Assembly: GCA_021773555.1 (NCBI GenBank)
Contig: JAJFKA010000037.1
Location: 1 to 64,000, forward strand
Direction: 5' to 3'
DNA from: Gammaproteobacteria bacterium
GTDB taxonomy: Bacteria; Pseudomonadota; Gammaproteobacteria; Pseudomonadales; Azotimanducaceae
DNA length: 64,000 nucleotides
A model generated the notes under the pieces. That model was not told the DNA's origin and made no database searches. It saw only the letters and a list, made by a program, of their open reading frames with translations. Position numbers and translations under genes: made by a program. Positions 18,574 to 27,577 of the stretch are shown one piece after another. Within the stretch, counting starts at the first letter, position 1, and each line of letters opens with the position of its first letter.

Positions 18574-19785
18574 CTACTGATCCATGCTGGCATATTTCTT
18601 TTGGGCCTTGACGACTTTCGTCAGGTAATGTTTGGTTTCATCGTAAGGCAGGTTCGCCTGCAAATGGTCGAATACCTGTTCTGGCGTCAACTTGTTGATC
18701 ATCACAGATGCAGTACGGACGTTGGTTTCACCGGTAAAACTTCGTGCGACGTTTCCCGCGCCGGTGTTGTAAGCAGCGATCATGCAGAACTGCCGGCTCT
18801 GGATGTTCTCGATATGGCGTAAATATCGGGTAAACAGTAGACCCAGATAGGCTGCGCCGAGTTCAACGTTTTGCTCGGCGTCATACAGATATTCAGGATC
18901 CAGCAGTAACTTCTCGCCGTAAACATAATTGTATGCATCCATGGCCCCGGATCGAGGTACCAGCTGCATCAAGCCGAAGGCAGGGACCGCTGATCTGGCC
19001 CTGGGATTAAAACTGCTCTCGGACTCGATAATTGAAAACACCAGGCTGGGTGGCAGCGCCTGTCTTTTTGCTTCCCGCAAAACGGCTGCCTGGTGGCGCG
19101 CCGCGAAGGATGTCTGAAAACCAAAGCGTAAGGGAATCTCAAGGGATATCTTTTTTTGCTTGTGTGGAAGTGGGCTCACTCTCGCTTTGATCTTGCCATC
19201 GGTCTTTTTCACACCCTCGAGTGCATTGTTGAGCATGACTTCCAGTTGCACAGCTTCAGGGATGCGATCAACGATGCCGCCGAGGACCGGTTCCGTGGCT
19301 TTGAACGAAAATGGCTCCAATTCAATATCCTGGCTCGCGAGCTGGGCTTTAACATCCAGCAGCACGGAATCTTTTTTTGAAAGATCCTCCATGGTGTCGG
19401 TGGAAATTGTTGATGCGGCCTGCTGCATGCTGGAGATAATACCTGACACATCGTCGCCGGTATTGAGGATGTGCTCTATGTTGATAACACCTTTCTCGAA
19501 GTCAATAATTCGACGCAAGTGTTTATCTTCGGAATAGTCCACCCATTGGGTTTTACTGGGTAGCTCGACATCATCGGCACCCCACTCGGCGGTGACCTCG
19601 GTTTCGAGTCGTTTGAATGCCACCTCAATCGCCTGATCCAGTGCCTGGAACTGCGCTTCCAGTTCCGCATCAAGTTGCTCAAACTGGGCTTCGAGTACCG
19701 CGTCAAGATCCTCGAACGCATCAGATGCCATTGCCTCGACCGGTAAGAAACACAGGCAAAAAACGATACTCGCGGTCAACTTCAT
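18574..19785 (-). CDS. secreted lytic murein transglycosylase, MltC-like
   Basis: About 403 residues. A signal peptide (MKLTASIVFCLCFLPVEAMA) is followed by a coiled, Glu-rich segment with repeats of the form L-x-AQFEQLDAELEAQ (about 25-60), an MltC-type N-terminal domain (about 75-235) and a C-terminal SLT domain. The catalytic Glu is in IIESESSFNPRARS near 255; GLMQLVP and AAYNTGAGNV are the other SLT signatures. It cleaves glycan strands to 1,6-anhydro ends. No lipobox is seen, unlike E. coli MltC, so it may be soluble in the periplasm. The ATG at 19785 is preferred over a TTG at 19818 because it begins the signal peptide. It starts 19 bases after the LPP20-like gene. Confidence 0.88.
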   Translation of the reverse strand: MKLTASIVFCLCFLPVEAMASDAFEDLDAVLEAQFEQLDAELEAQFQALDQAIEVAFKRLETEVTAEWGADDVELPSKTQWVDYSEDKHLRRIIDFEKGVINIEHILNTGDDVSGIISSMQQAASTISTDTMEDLSKKDSVLLDVKAQLASQDIELEPFSFKATEPVLGGIVDRIPEAVQLEVMLNNALEGVKKTDGKIKARVSPLPHKQKKISLEIPLRFGFQTSFAARHQAAVLREAKRQALPPSLVFSIIESESSFNPRARSAVPAFGLMQLVPRSGAMDAYNYVYGEKLLLDPEYLYDAEQNVELGAAYLGLLFTRYLRHIENIQSRQFCMIAAYNTGAGNVARSFTGETNVRTASVMINKLTPEQVFDHLQANLPYDETKHYLTKVVKAQKKYASMDQ

Positions 19786-19804
19786 GGCGCTAACTCTGCT
19801 GATT

Positions 19805-20656
19805 TTACTTAATGACAAACACGACCTTGCCTTGCTTCAGGAAGTCTCCGCCATTGCGATTTTTTGTAAAAATATCACTGGCGTCGTCTTCGGAGACAAT
19901 GATTCGGGAGTCGTTTCCAATAGTTGCGCTTTTAACCAACAGGGGCCGTTCTCCGATAACATCAGTCATCGCGCTGGCATTGCCAAGGCTATCAGACCAG
20001 AACAGCCAGTCAGTACCTGGCGCCACGTGCGCCGGCCCGTAAAGTTCTTTGCCAGTCGGGGTCTGAATCCGGATATCAAGTTGTGGCGCGAACTCCTGTG
20101 CACTGAGGTCAACAATCAGACCGGTTGAACGTGGTTCAGTCGAAGAATTTGATGATGCCGAATTGGATTCAGGGCGGTACATTTTCTCCGGCAGGGTTTT
20201 GTCCAGGGCCGATTGCAGCAGAGATGCCAGATTTGGTTTGTGTCGGCAATTGAGCGGCGCGCTGTTGATACAGACGGACAGCTCCACCTCGGCGACCCAG
20301 TCACCAGAATCCTCATAGACGTTTTCACTGGTAATGAATGCACCGCGTATCATGCCTTTGACGCGTGTACCGATAACATCACTTTGCAGAGTCATGTCCT
20401 TGACGGTGGTACCGGAGGTGATCCTGACACCCTCAATGAGTTCCAGCAGATTTCGCTGGGCCTCAACAATCGCCGCTCGTTTGGACAACATTTTGGCCTG
20501 GATTCTGGATAGCTTTTCTCCCGTGGCGACGCCGGACCCTCGCGCGGTGACCATGCCACCATTGGCCGACTGACCGAATGCATTTGGACCTGCCGTGAGC
20601 AGGGAGACGGTAATGGTCAGCAGGATGCTGCTGGAAATGTTGGCGTGCTTGCTCAA
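19805..20656 (-). CDS. LPP20-like exported protein
   Basis: A 283-residue exported protein with a signal peptide (ILLTITVSLLTAGPNAFGQ, cleavage near residue 29). Residues about 40-130 contain the LPP20/FlgT-N-like pattern: a start GxGVATGEKLSRIQAKMLSKRAA, then EAQRNLLELIEGVRI and VKGMIRGAFI. A small C-terminal domain follows a Ser-rich linker near 165. There is no lipidation Cys. Such proteins occur in envelope and flagellar contexts; function is unknown. It is first in a run with the MltC-like gene and is divergent from the caspase-like gene. Confidence 0.75.
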   Translation of the reverse strand: MSKHANISSSILLTITVSLLTAGPNAFGQSANGGMVTARGSGVATGEKLSRIQAKMLSKRAAIVEAQRNLLELIEGVRITSGTTVKDMTLQSDVIGTRVKGMIRGAFITSENVYEDSGDWVAEVELSVCINSAPLNCRHKPNLASLLQSALDKTLPEKMYRPESNSASSNSSTEPRSTGLIVDLSAQEFAPQLDIRIQTPTGKELYGPAHVAPGTDWLFWSDSLGNASAMTDVIGERPLLVKSATIGNDSRIIVSEDDASDIFTKNRNGGDFLKQGKVVFVIK

Positions 20657-21174
20657 TTGACTTGTCCCGGGGTGTGCCAGCCTGACAGCATAGACTAATC
20701 ATCTCCATTGCAACAATCGACGGGAAAAGATAGCTGTTGTACGCCTAAAATCGGTGGTGTTGGTATATGGTCCCGGATACATTATAAAAGTGTCGATGAT
20801 GAGACCGATATTGTTGATCATCGCCGATGTCATTCCGTATCGCAGGTGCTAGCTCGCATTATTCACGAAGGCGACACGGTATAATCGTTAGGTTATTATA
20901 TTTCAATAGGTTAGGTAAAAATGAAAGTCAATTCGTGAAATACAGTCTGTGTCTGAATGGTTTTCTGACAATTCTGCCTTCGAATCTTGAAAAAAATCGC
21001 TCAAGACATAGCTACGGCTATGCCTTTCACGATGTTGGTCCAACCTTCTTCGCCACAATTGCCATAAAATCCATTCCCTTCATGAATAATGCGGGCTAGG
21101 CTTTACCGATCAGTTCCGGAGGAAAACGCAACCGAATCCGGGCAAATCAATCTCAGACAGACATTGAGTGTTAT
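20657..21174. other. 518-base divergent intergenic region
   Basis: No convincing gene; a 90-codon plus-strand frame at 20827-21099 lacks any recognisable pattern and ribosome binding site. A TATAAT at 20880-20885 (plus) lacks a good -35. A 6-bp stem CATAGC/GCTATG closes a TACG loop at 21007-21022, an extra-stable UNCG-type RNA tetraloop. The region presumably holds the promoters for the LPP20-like and caspase-like genes. Confidence 0.5.
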
Positions 21175-23550
21175 ATGAAGCTTCGAACCATATTGCTGCT
21201 GGCAGGTGTTGCCTCGCAGATCGTGATGATCGGCAATAGCCAGGCCGACGACAGTGCATCGCTGTTGCCGGTTGATTGCCTGTTGCCGGGACAGGTACGG
21301 AAAATGGGCCGGGTCACGACATTTATCACCCAGCGCAGACCCATCAAGACGGCAGCTATTGATTGTGAGATCAGGGGGGGCGAATACGTTGCCTATGACC
21401 GTGCCAGCTACACGACAGCACTGAAAATATGGCTGTCCTCAGCCCAGGCAGGCGATGCGAAGGCACAACTCTACGTGGCGCACATTTACGAAAAGGGACT
21501 GGGAACAGCGCCTGATTATACCGAGGCCGCCAGCTGGTATCAGAAGGCGAGCGATGGGGGTAATGCCGAGGCTATGCTGGGATTGGCGCAGCTATTTGAG
21601 AAAGGGCTGGGTGTTGATCAGAATCTGAATATGGCAAAAGCGCTTTACGCCAGAGCCATCGGTGATCCGGCACTGATTGAGTTACAACCCGTAACGCTCA
21701 ACGAGGGCTCGATTACGCTGAAAGAAAGTGACTATGCAGAACTTGTTTCCCTGCTCGGCGGTCATCCGGGTCAACCTTACACGCTCGTTGACCTGGCGAG
21801 AATTCATTCAGAGGAAAGGGCAAGACTGCAGCAGTCGCTTGAGACTGCAACATACAGCATGGAGGAACAACGCCGGGTATTGCATGAGGAACAGGCGCGC
21901 GCTGATGAGTTGAACGGCCGGTTGGGCTCAACCCTTGAGCAGTTGGCGAAGGTAGAGGCGCAACGCGACCACCAGAACCAGTCCCTGGTCTCCTTGCAGG
22001 AAGCGCTGGAGGGTCCGAAACAGGCACTGGCGGAACAGGATTCCCGGGTGAAAAATCTGCTGGCTGATATGGCAGAACGGCAAGCTGAAGCGGATACGCT
22101 GCGCGCAACACTGGCTGAGAAAAGTGGCGATCAAAGACAGAATAAGAAGATGTTGAAACAAATTTCTTCGCTGGAAAGAGCGTTGGCGAAGCAGGACAAC
22201 AAACTGCAGAAAGAAAATGATCGACAAGCCAGGCTTGCGCAAAGCCTGGATAAGAAAAATCAGGAAATCAGGACTCTGGAAAATGCGTCCCGGCAATATG
22301 AAACCCAGATCAGGTCACTTGAGAAAGCCTTGCAGGAACCCAGGAAGCAGATTGAGGATCAATCGAGCCTGATCGCCGTCCTCGAGAAACAGGTTGAGGC
22401 GGCCAATAGCCAGGCTCAGCAATACAAGACGCAACTGGATAAGTCTGGCGAGGCGGCGGAGAAGTTGTCATTGGATAATCTGGCCGGACCCACTCTGGCC
22501 CTGATTGAGCCAACCTTGAAAAGCACGCGCGGGGTGTCCGTCGTGAGCGTCATGAGCACGATCACCAGCAGGCAAATCACTGGCAGGGTAGACGCACCTA
22601 CCGGGCTCATGTCGCTGACGGTTAATGGCGAAAAACAGGAGGTCAACGAACGCGGAATTTTCAGCACGTCTGTCGTAATTTTAGCGGAGAAGACACCGGT
22701 TGAGGTGATCGCAATCGACACCCAGGGAAAACGATCTGCGCTGACCTTCGAGATGTCGACCGACGCCGAGCAGATTGTCAAACGAAAAAAGGAGGTCACT
22801 GACTACGGGAAATATTATGCCCTGATCATAGGAAACAGTGATTACCGATTCCTGCCGGACCTGGTTACCCCCAGTGCAGACGTCAAAGATGTTGTCACAT
22901 TGCTTGAGAATCGCTATGGATTTGAGACAACGCTGGTGCTCGATGGGAGTCGTAATGAGATTATCAATGCACTGAATGAGTATCGGAAGACGCTGACTTC
23001 GAAAGATAACTTTCTGATTTACTATGCCGGCCATGGCGGACTGGACGAGGTCAACAATCGTGGCCACTGGCTGCCGGTTGATGCTGAATCCGATAATCCG
23101 GTGAACTGGCTGAATAATACCGTCATCACTGATTTTCTGAATATCATCAATGCAAAACAAATTCTGGTCGTTTCCGATTCCTGCTACTCCGGTGCCCTGA
23201 CCCGTTCAGCAATGATGAAGATGCAGGGCGGGATGACTGAACAGGAGTACGAAAAATACCTGGCAGTGTTATCGCAGAAGAAAGCCAGGACTGCGCTGAC
23301 TTCAGGCGGGTTGGCACCGGTGCTTGATGTGGGCGGCGGACGGCATTCGGTATTCTCTCAGGCTTTCCTGGAAAGTCTGGAGAACAATGAGGGAGTCATC
23401 GAAGGCCAGCGACTTTATCGGGAGGTATTGGCACGGGTGTCGCTGCGCGCGGCGAGCATAGACTTCAAGCAGGAGCCCGAATATGCACCGATTAATTTTT
23501 CCGGGCACGAGGGTGGTGATTTCCTGTTTGTTCCAAGCGCCAATCGATAG
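21175..23550 (+). CDS. secreted caspase-like (C14) protein with Sel1 repeats and coiled coil
   Basis: A 791-residue protein. A signal peptide (MKLRTILLLAGVASQIVMIG...QA) is followed by Sel1-type repeats (about 80-160: AKAQLYVAHIYEKGLG, AEAMLGLAQLFEKGLG), a long coiled coil (about 205-430), an Ig/Big-like beta domain (about 455-535) and a C-terminal caspase-like peptidase domain (about 545-785). The catalytic His is H620 in YYAGHGG and the nucleophile C670 in VSDSCYSG; both are present. Bacterial orthocaspases usually cut after Arg or Lys. The signal peptide puts the protease in the periplasm. The divergent LPP20/MltC-like genes suggest an envelope role, which is inference. Confidence 0.87.
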   Translation: MKLRTILLLAGVASQIVMIGNSQADDSASLLPVDCLLPGQVRKMGRVTTFITQRRPIKTAAIDCEIRGGEYVAYDRASYTTALKIWLSSAQAGDAKAQLYVAHIYEKGLGTAPDYTEAASWYQKASDGGNAEAMLGLAQLFEKGLGVDQNLNMAKALYARAIGDPALIELQPVTLNEGSITLKESDYAELVSLLGGHPGQPYTLVDLARIHSEERARLQQSLETATYSMEEQRRVLHEEQARADELNGRLGSTLEQLAKVEAQRDHQNQSLVSLQEALEGPKQALAEQDSRVKNLLADMAERQAEADTLRATLAEKSGDQRQNKKMLKQISSLERALAKQDNKLQKENDRQARLAQSLDKKNQEIRTLENASRQYETQIRSLEKALQEPRKQIEDQSSLIAVLEKQVEAANSQAQQYKTQLDKSGEAAEKLSLDNLAGPTLALIEPTLKSTRGVSVVSVMSTITSRQITGRVDAPTGLMSLTVNGEKQEVNERGIFSTSVVILAEKTPVEVIAIDTQGKRSALTFEMSTDAEQIVKRKKEVTDYGKYYALIIGNSDYRFLPDLVTPSADVKDVVTLLENRYGFETTLVLDGSRNEIINALNEYRKTLTSKDNFLIYYAGHGGLDEVNNRGHWLPVDAESDNPVNWLNNTVITDFLNIINAKQILVVSDSCYSGALTRSAMMKMQGGMTEQEYEKYLAVLSQKKARTALTSGGLAPVLDVGGGRHSVFSQAFLESLENNEGVIEGQRLYREVLARVSLRAASIDFKQEPEYAPINFSGHEGGDFLFVPSANR

Positions 23551-24394
23551 TCTCAAAGACGCTTTACATACACGTGCCCCGGTACGTTCAGCTGGCTTAA
23601 ACGCTGTTTTGCTATTGGGCACGCTGTTGCTGACAGCCTGTGCTCATCAATCTCCGGGGAATATGGCAGCCCGGCATAACTGGGATCTGCGTTATCAGAC
23701 CGGGGAGCAATTCCGGCATCTGCTGGTACACAATCGTAATCCGGGCAGAATATTACACGTCTATCTTGAGGGAGATGGGCGGGCGTTTGTGAATACGCGG
23801 CGAGTTGCGATTGACCCCACACCAGCGCGCCCATTGATGCTGGAATTGATGACTCTCGACGCTGATCCCGCACTCTACCTTGGCCGCCCGTGCTATTTTG
23901 GCACGAGGGACCACGCCTGCCGTCTGGAAGGGGAACCGGAATGGGGACCGGTCTGGTGGACCAGCAGACGTTATGACGAAGCAGTTGTGAGCAGTCTCAA
24001 TGCCGCCCTGGACAGCATTGCCAGCGACTACGATGGCATCACGTTATTTGGCCACAGCGGAGGGGCAACCCTTGCGATGTTAATGGCGGCGCGACGTCAG
24101 GATGTTCTCGCGATCGTTACCCTGGCGGGTAACCTCGATACCCGGGCCTGGAGCGTTCATCATGGTTACGGGGCGCTCACCGGTTCGTTGAATCCGATGA
24201 ATGATGCGCCGCTTAAGCGATCAATTCGGCAACTGCATTATCTGGGCGAAGACGATACCAACATCACCGCGGAGATGCTTCGACCTGCGCTAGAAAGACA
24301 AGCGGGTAGCGAACTGAATCTGGTACCAGGGATTGCTCACAACTGCTGCTGGCGGTCGCTATGGCCCGATATTTTAAAACAACTGGACCAATAG
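23483..24394 (+). CDS. alpha/beta-hydrolase lipoprotein
   Basis: Up to 303 residues. A hydrophobic stretch ends in the lipobox LLTAC-A near residue 53, so it should be a lipoprotein. The hydrolase fold follows, with the oxyanion strand HVYLEGDGRAF near 90, nucleophile elbow GHSGG near 193 and a C-terminal His in PGIAHNCC near 289. The start is unsure: no ATG lies close to the lipobox, and the ATG at 23483 or GTG codons at 23513-23516 overlap the end of the caspase gene. It is likely co-expressed with the caspase-like gene. Substrate unknown. Confidence 0.75.
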   Translation: MHRLIFPGTRVVISCLFQAPIDSLKDALHTRAPVRSAGLNAVLLLGTLLLTACAHQSPGNMAARHNWDLRYQTGEQFRHLLVHNRNPGRILHVYLEGDGRAFVNTRRVAIDPTPARPLMLELMTLDADPALYLGRPCYFGTRDHACRLEGEPEWGPVWWTSRRYDEAVVSSLNAALDSIASDYDGITLFGHSGGATLAMLMAARRQDVLAIVTLAGNLDTRAWSVHHGYGALTGSLNPMNDAPLKRSIRQLHYLGEDDTNITAEMLRPALERQAGSELNLVPGIAHNCCWRSLWPDILKQLDQ

Positions 24395-24613
24395 GTTTAG
24401 TCTGCCATCCGGGTCACTCGTTGGTCTGGATGGCGTGACTAACCGTCGCAGTCTGATTGTCAGAAACACTCTATGTAAAGCTTTTTATTCGATGTTTTCG
24501 CCCTGGGATGGGAGCCTCTCATGGTGTTGCACATGGACTTTGGATAGGGCTCAGACCATAATGGTGCGGCATTTAGCAGCCGAATCGCGGTTACCCTGAA
24601 AGGACAATAAATA

Positions 24614-26098
24614 ATGACACTACCCTTTACCCTTGCACCCGTTATATCCAGCGGTGCCAGAAAATTTTCAATCTTGTTAACAATTAGCATCGCATCTTTA
24701 CTCTTAGCACCGCTCGCTCATGCCGTAGGTCTTGACCTGCTGACAAATCTTAATGGTCCCCAGGATGCAGCAGCAGATGCGATCCAGGGTGCTGATGTCA
24801 ATGGCGTCAGGCCCATTATCGCTGACGTTTCTGGCAAGGGTTTATGCCAGAGTATTGCAACCGGTACCAGCCAGACAGGGACGGTCAAGGTCGACAAAGC
24901 CGCCACCGGACAATTAGGCAATCGTTGTGCCGAGCTTGTAGGCACGGCAGATACCAGTCTTGGGCTGCCCACGCTGGGCATCAGCAATGCGCAGCTTGCA
25001 CAGGCTTTACAGCAGGTTGTACCTGAGGAAACCGAGATCATGGGTTCCGGGTCCACCGATACCATGCACGACCAGAACAACAACGTCAGCAGCCGCCTAC
25101 AATTCGTGCGGACAGGAACCAGCGGATTACCGATCGCCGGGCTGCACATGACGGGAGATTCATTCATGGGTGGCAACGCCGGAGAAGACTTTAGTCGTCT
25201 CGGTCTGTTTATTAACGGCAACTATGGCACCGGTGATAAGGACGCGACTTTTAACGAGAGTGGCTTCGATTTTGATGCCTATGGTCTGACGGCCGGAATT
25301 GACTACCGGTTCTCTGATTCTTTTGTCGCCGGAGTCGCGGTGGGTTATTCCGAATCAGAGGCAGAGGTGCAGGAGAATCTGGGAGAGACGGAGGGTGAAG
25401 GCACAACCTTTACCTTGTATGGAACCTATTTCACAGAAAAATTCTATGTGGATGGCTCGATCACAACGGGTTCCTATGACTATGAGGGTATCCGCAACAT
25501 TAATTACGGTGCAGGTGGTGCACTGGTTCAGCGAACCCTGGCCAGCGACACCGAAGCTGATCAAACGGCATGGAGTCTTGGCGCAGGCTATAACGGCAAC
25601 AATAAGAGCCTCAACTATAGTCTTTATGGTCGACTCGAAGCAGTGGATGTCGATATAGACGGTTATCGGGAGCGGGTCGTAGCAGCCAACTCCACACTCC
25701 CCGACGGCTCTCTCAATAATGACTGGGCCATGCGCGTTGAATCCCAGAATGTAGAGTCGATGATTGGCGTCCTGGGTGTCCAGGTAGCCTATACGATCAG
25801 CAATCGATTCGGCGTGGTTCAGCCCTACGCGGGTCTTGAATTTCAGCGTGAGTTTGAGGACGACATCAGGGTTGCCAGGGCGTTTTATCTAAACGATCCG
25901 TTTTTTGATTCTGGTGATCGTACCTACGAAGTGAGGTTGAATACTGACGAACCTGACCAGAACTTTTTCCAGCTTAGCCTTGGTGCGATCCTGCTCCGAC
26001 CGGGCGGCACACAGTGGTTCGTCAACTACGACAGGTTAATCGGGCTACGCGATGTCACCAGCAACAGGTTTACGGTAGGGGTTCGCCTCGAACTGTAA
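24614..26098 (+). CDS. outer-membrane autotransporter-type beta-barrel protein
   Basis: A 494-residue protein with a signal peptide (ILLTISIASLLLAPLAHA, cleaved near residue 37), a short passenger of about 150 residues with two Cys, and a C-terminal barrel of about 290 residues. Strand patterns repeat (GLFINGNYGTGDKD, YGLTAGIDYRFSDSFVAGVAVGYS, TFTLYGTYFTEKFYVDGSI) and the chain ends in an aromatic-poor NRFTVGVRLEL. This is the autotransporter barrel family. With so short a passenger it may act as a porin-like or surface-display protein. AAGGA precedes the ATG. A long stem-loop follows the stop. Confidence 0.85.
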   Translation: MTLPFTLAPVISSGARKFSILLTISIASLLLAPLAHAVGLDLLTNLNGPQDAAADAIQGADVNGVRPIIADVSGKGLCQSIATGTSQTGTVKVDKAATGQLGNRCAELVGTADTSLGLPTLGISNAQLAQALQQVVPEETEIMGSGSTDTMHDQNNNVSSRLQFVRTGTSGLPIAGLHMTGDSFMGGNAGEDFSRLGLFINGNYGTGDKDATFNESGFDFDAYGLTAGIDYRFSDSFVAGVAVGYSESEAEVQENLGETEGEGTTFTLYGTYFTEKFYVDGSITTGSYDYEGIRNINYGAGGALVQRTLASDTEADQTAWSLGAGYNGNNKSLNYSLYGRLEAVDVDIDGYRERVVAANSTLPDGSLNNDWAMRVESQNVESMIGVLGVQVAYTISNRFGVVQPYAGLEFQREFEDDIRVARAFYLNDPFFDSGDRTYEVRLNTDEPDQNFFQLSLGAILLRPGGTQWFVNYDRLIGLRDVTSNRFTVGVRLEL

Positions 26099-26155
26099 GC
26101 CCGCGGGTTAGTCCCTGTGGGTGATCAGACCCGTCGGGACAGCCTTAAACTCCCG

Positions 26156-26185
26156 ATCCTTTCAAGGAAAATCCTTTCAAGGAAA
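26156..26185. repeat. 15-bp direct repeat upstream of a stem-loop
   Basis: ATCCTTTCAAGGAAA occurs twice in tandem (26156-26170, 26171-26185). Each copy contains the small inverted repeat TCCTT/AAGGA. The second copy runs into the stem-loop at 26183. Confidence 0.9.
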
Positions 26186-26209
26186 ATCACCCTGTTCCAG
26201 GGTGATTTT
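26183..26209 (+). terminator. perfect 12-bp stem-loop terminator after the barrel gene
   Basis: AAAATCACCCTG and CAGGGTGATTTT pair over 12 bp with a TTC loop. The A/T ends give a T run on both strands, so it can stop transcription in either direction. It lies 85 bases after the autotransporter-type gene and before the serine hydrolase. Confidence 0.85.
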
Positions 26210-26275
26210 GCGGATTCGTATTCTGTCGGCCTTATCACTACAATCGCTTCCTACTAAAAAACGAATGGAATCCAG

Positions 26276-27454
26276 GTGACGAGACAAAATCGACTACAGA
26301 ACGCGGCTGAGGGTTATATCGACCGCCAGCAATTCAGTGGTATTGAGTGGCGTGTCGAAGCAAGCGGGGAACCGCTGGCTTCGGGTCGCGCAGGTGTTGC
26401 TGATACCGCGTCAGGTAAGGCGATTCCTGACGGCGCGATTTATCGCATCTACTCCATGACGAAGCCCATCGTGTCGGTCATGGCAATGATTTTGATTGAA
26501 CAGGGAAAGTTGCGGCTCTACGACATGTTGGCGCAGTTCAATCCCGCATTTCGTAATCTCCGGGTACTCTTGCCGACGGGAGAACTCGCACCAGCTAACC
26601 GACCCGTTAATGTGGAGGATCTGTTCACTCACCGGGCGGGCTTCAGCTATGAATTTATCGCCGGGTGTCATATCGCACCGGGTTATGACGCGATTGATCT
26701 TGCCAGTGACGGTGCTTGTTCACTCGATGAAATGATGGCGAAGCTCGCCACACAACCACTTGCATTCCAGCCGGGCAGCCAGTTCCGGTACAGCGTGTCA
26801 ACGGATGTGCTGGCGCATGTTTGTGAAAAAGCATCCGGTCGGACCATGCAAAGTTTATTGCGCGAATTTATTTTTGAGCCACTGGGGATGAACGATACAG
26901 ACTATTTTGTACCGGCCGAGAAGCAGGATCGTATTATGTCGATGTACGGCGTTTCCGATGTCAAGGATATGTCGTTCCTGAATCCTCCGAGCGTGCAGGA
27001 ACTCATCCCGTCTGATGTTGAAGAAATGTATCCCTCAACCAATCCGGATTATAGCCGTGGTGGTCACGGACTGTTTTCGACGCTGGATGACTATTTTAAG
27101 TTTGCAACGATGCTGCTAACCGGAAGAAGTTCCGAGGGCAAAATCATCTTATCCCGTAAGATGCTCGAAATGATGAAATCAAACCGCATCCCTGAATCCC
27201 AGCTTCCACTGAGGATCGGCTTAAGTCCATTGCCGGGATATGGCTGGGGACTCGGTGTCCGGATCATGATGGATCCTGGATCAGCCCTTGCCCTGACAGG
27301 TAAGGGAGAATTCGGCTGGGCAGGCGCGGCAAGCACCTATTTTTGGGTGGACCCGAATGAGGAAATGGTTGGTGTTTTTATGTCGCAGTACCTGGGGTCC
27401 ATAGTGCCTATGGCGGATGATCTGAGAACGGCGGCTTATCAGATGTTAAGTTAG
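26276..27454 (+). CDS. serine hydrolase, class C beta-lactamase / esterase family
   Basis: A 392-residue protein of the beta-lactamase-like serine hydrolases. The nucleophile motif SxxK is SMTK near residue 62 (YSMTKPIVSVMAMIL); the Tyr of the second motif is in FRYSVSTDVLAHV near 180; a Gly/Trp segment GEFGWAGAASTYFWVDP near 345 replaces the KTG-type motif. There is no signal peptide, so it is probably a cytoplasmic esterase or peptidase rather than a resistance enzyme. The start is a GTG at 26276 because the nearby ATG at 26264 hits a stop at once. Confidence 0.88.
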   Translation: MTRQNRLQNAAEGYIDRQQFSGIEWRVEASGEPLASGRAGVADTASGKAIPDGAIYRIYSMTKPIVSVMAMILIEQGKLRLYDMLAQFNPAFRNLRVLLPTGELAPANRPVNVEDLFTHRAGFSYEFIAGCHIAPGYDAIDLASDGACSLDEMMAKLATQPLAFQPGSQFRYSVSTDVLAHVCEKASGRTMQSLLREFIFEPLGMNDTDYFVPAEKQDRIMSMYGVSDVKDMSFLNPPSVQELIPSDVEEMYPSTNPDYSRGGHGLFSTLDDYFKFATMLLTGRSSEGKIILSRKMLEMMKSNRIPESQLPLRIGLSPLPGYGWGLGVRIMMDPGSALALTGKGEFGWAGAASTYFWVDPNEEMVGVFMSQYLGSIVPMADDLRTAAYQMLS

Positions 27455-27577
27455 ACACAGACAGCGCATGGACTTTATCCGTGACTTTTCCTGTGGACTG
27501 CCGACCAGGTAACCTCCAGACGACCAGGTTGCCGGTAATGTGTTAGTTACCTGATTGGGTAGCATCTCTGACGAGTT

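Noticed and set aside
20827-21099. 90-codon plus-strand frame before the caspase gene
   Set aside because: Start lacks a ribosome binding site, composition is like non-coding DNA and it contains the UNCG hairpin.
24394-24613. Inverted repeat GCCATCC/GGATGGC as a terminator of the hydrolase gene
   Set aside because: The loop is 17 bases and no T run follows, so support is too weak.
26276-27454. Serine hydrolase as a true antibiotic beta-lactamase
   Set aside because: No signal peptide, and the KTG-type motif of class C enzymes is replaced; an esterase-like role fits better.
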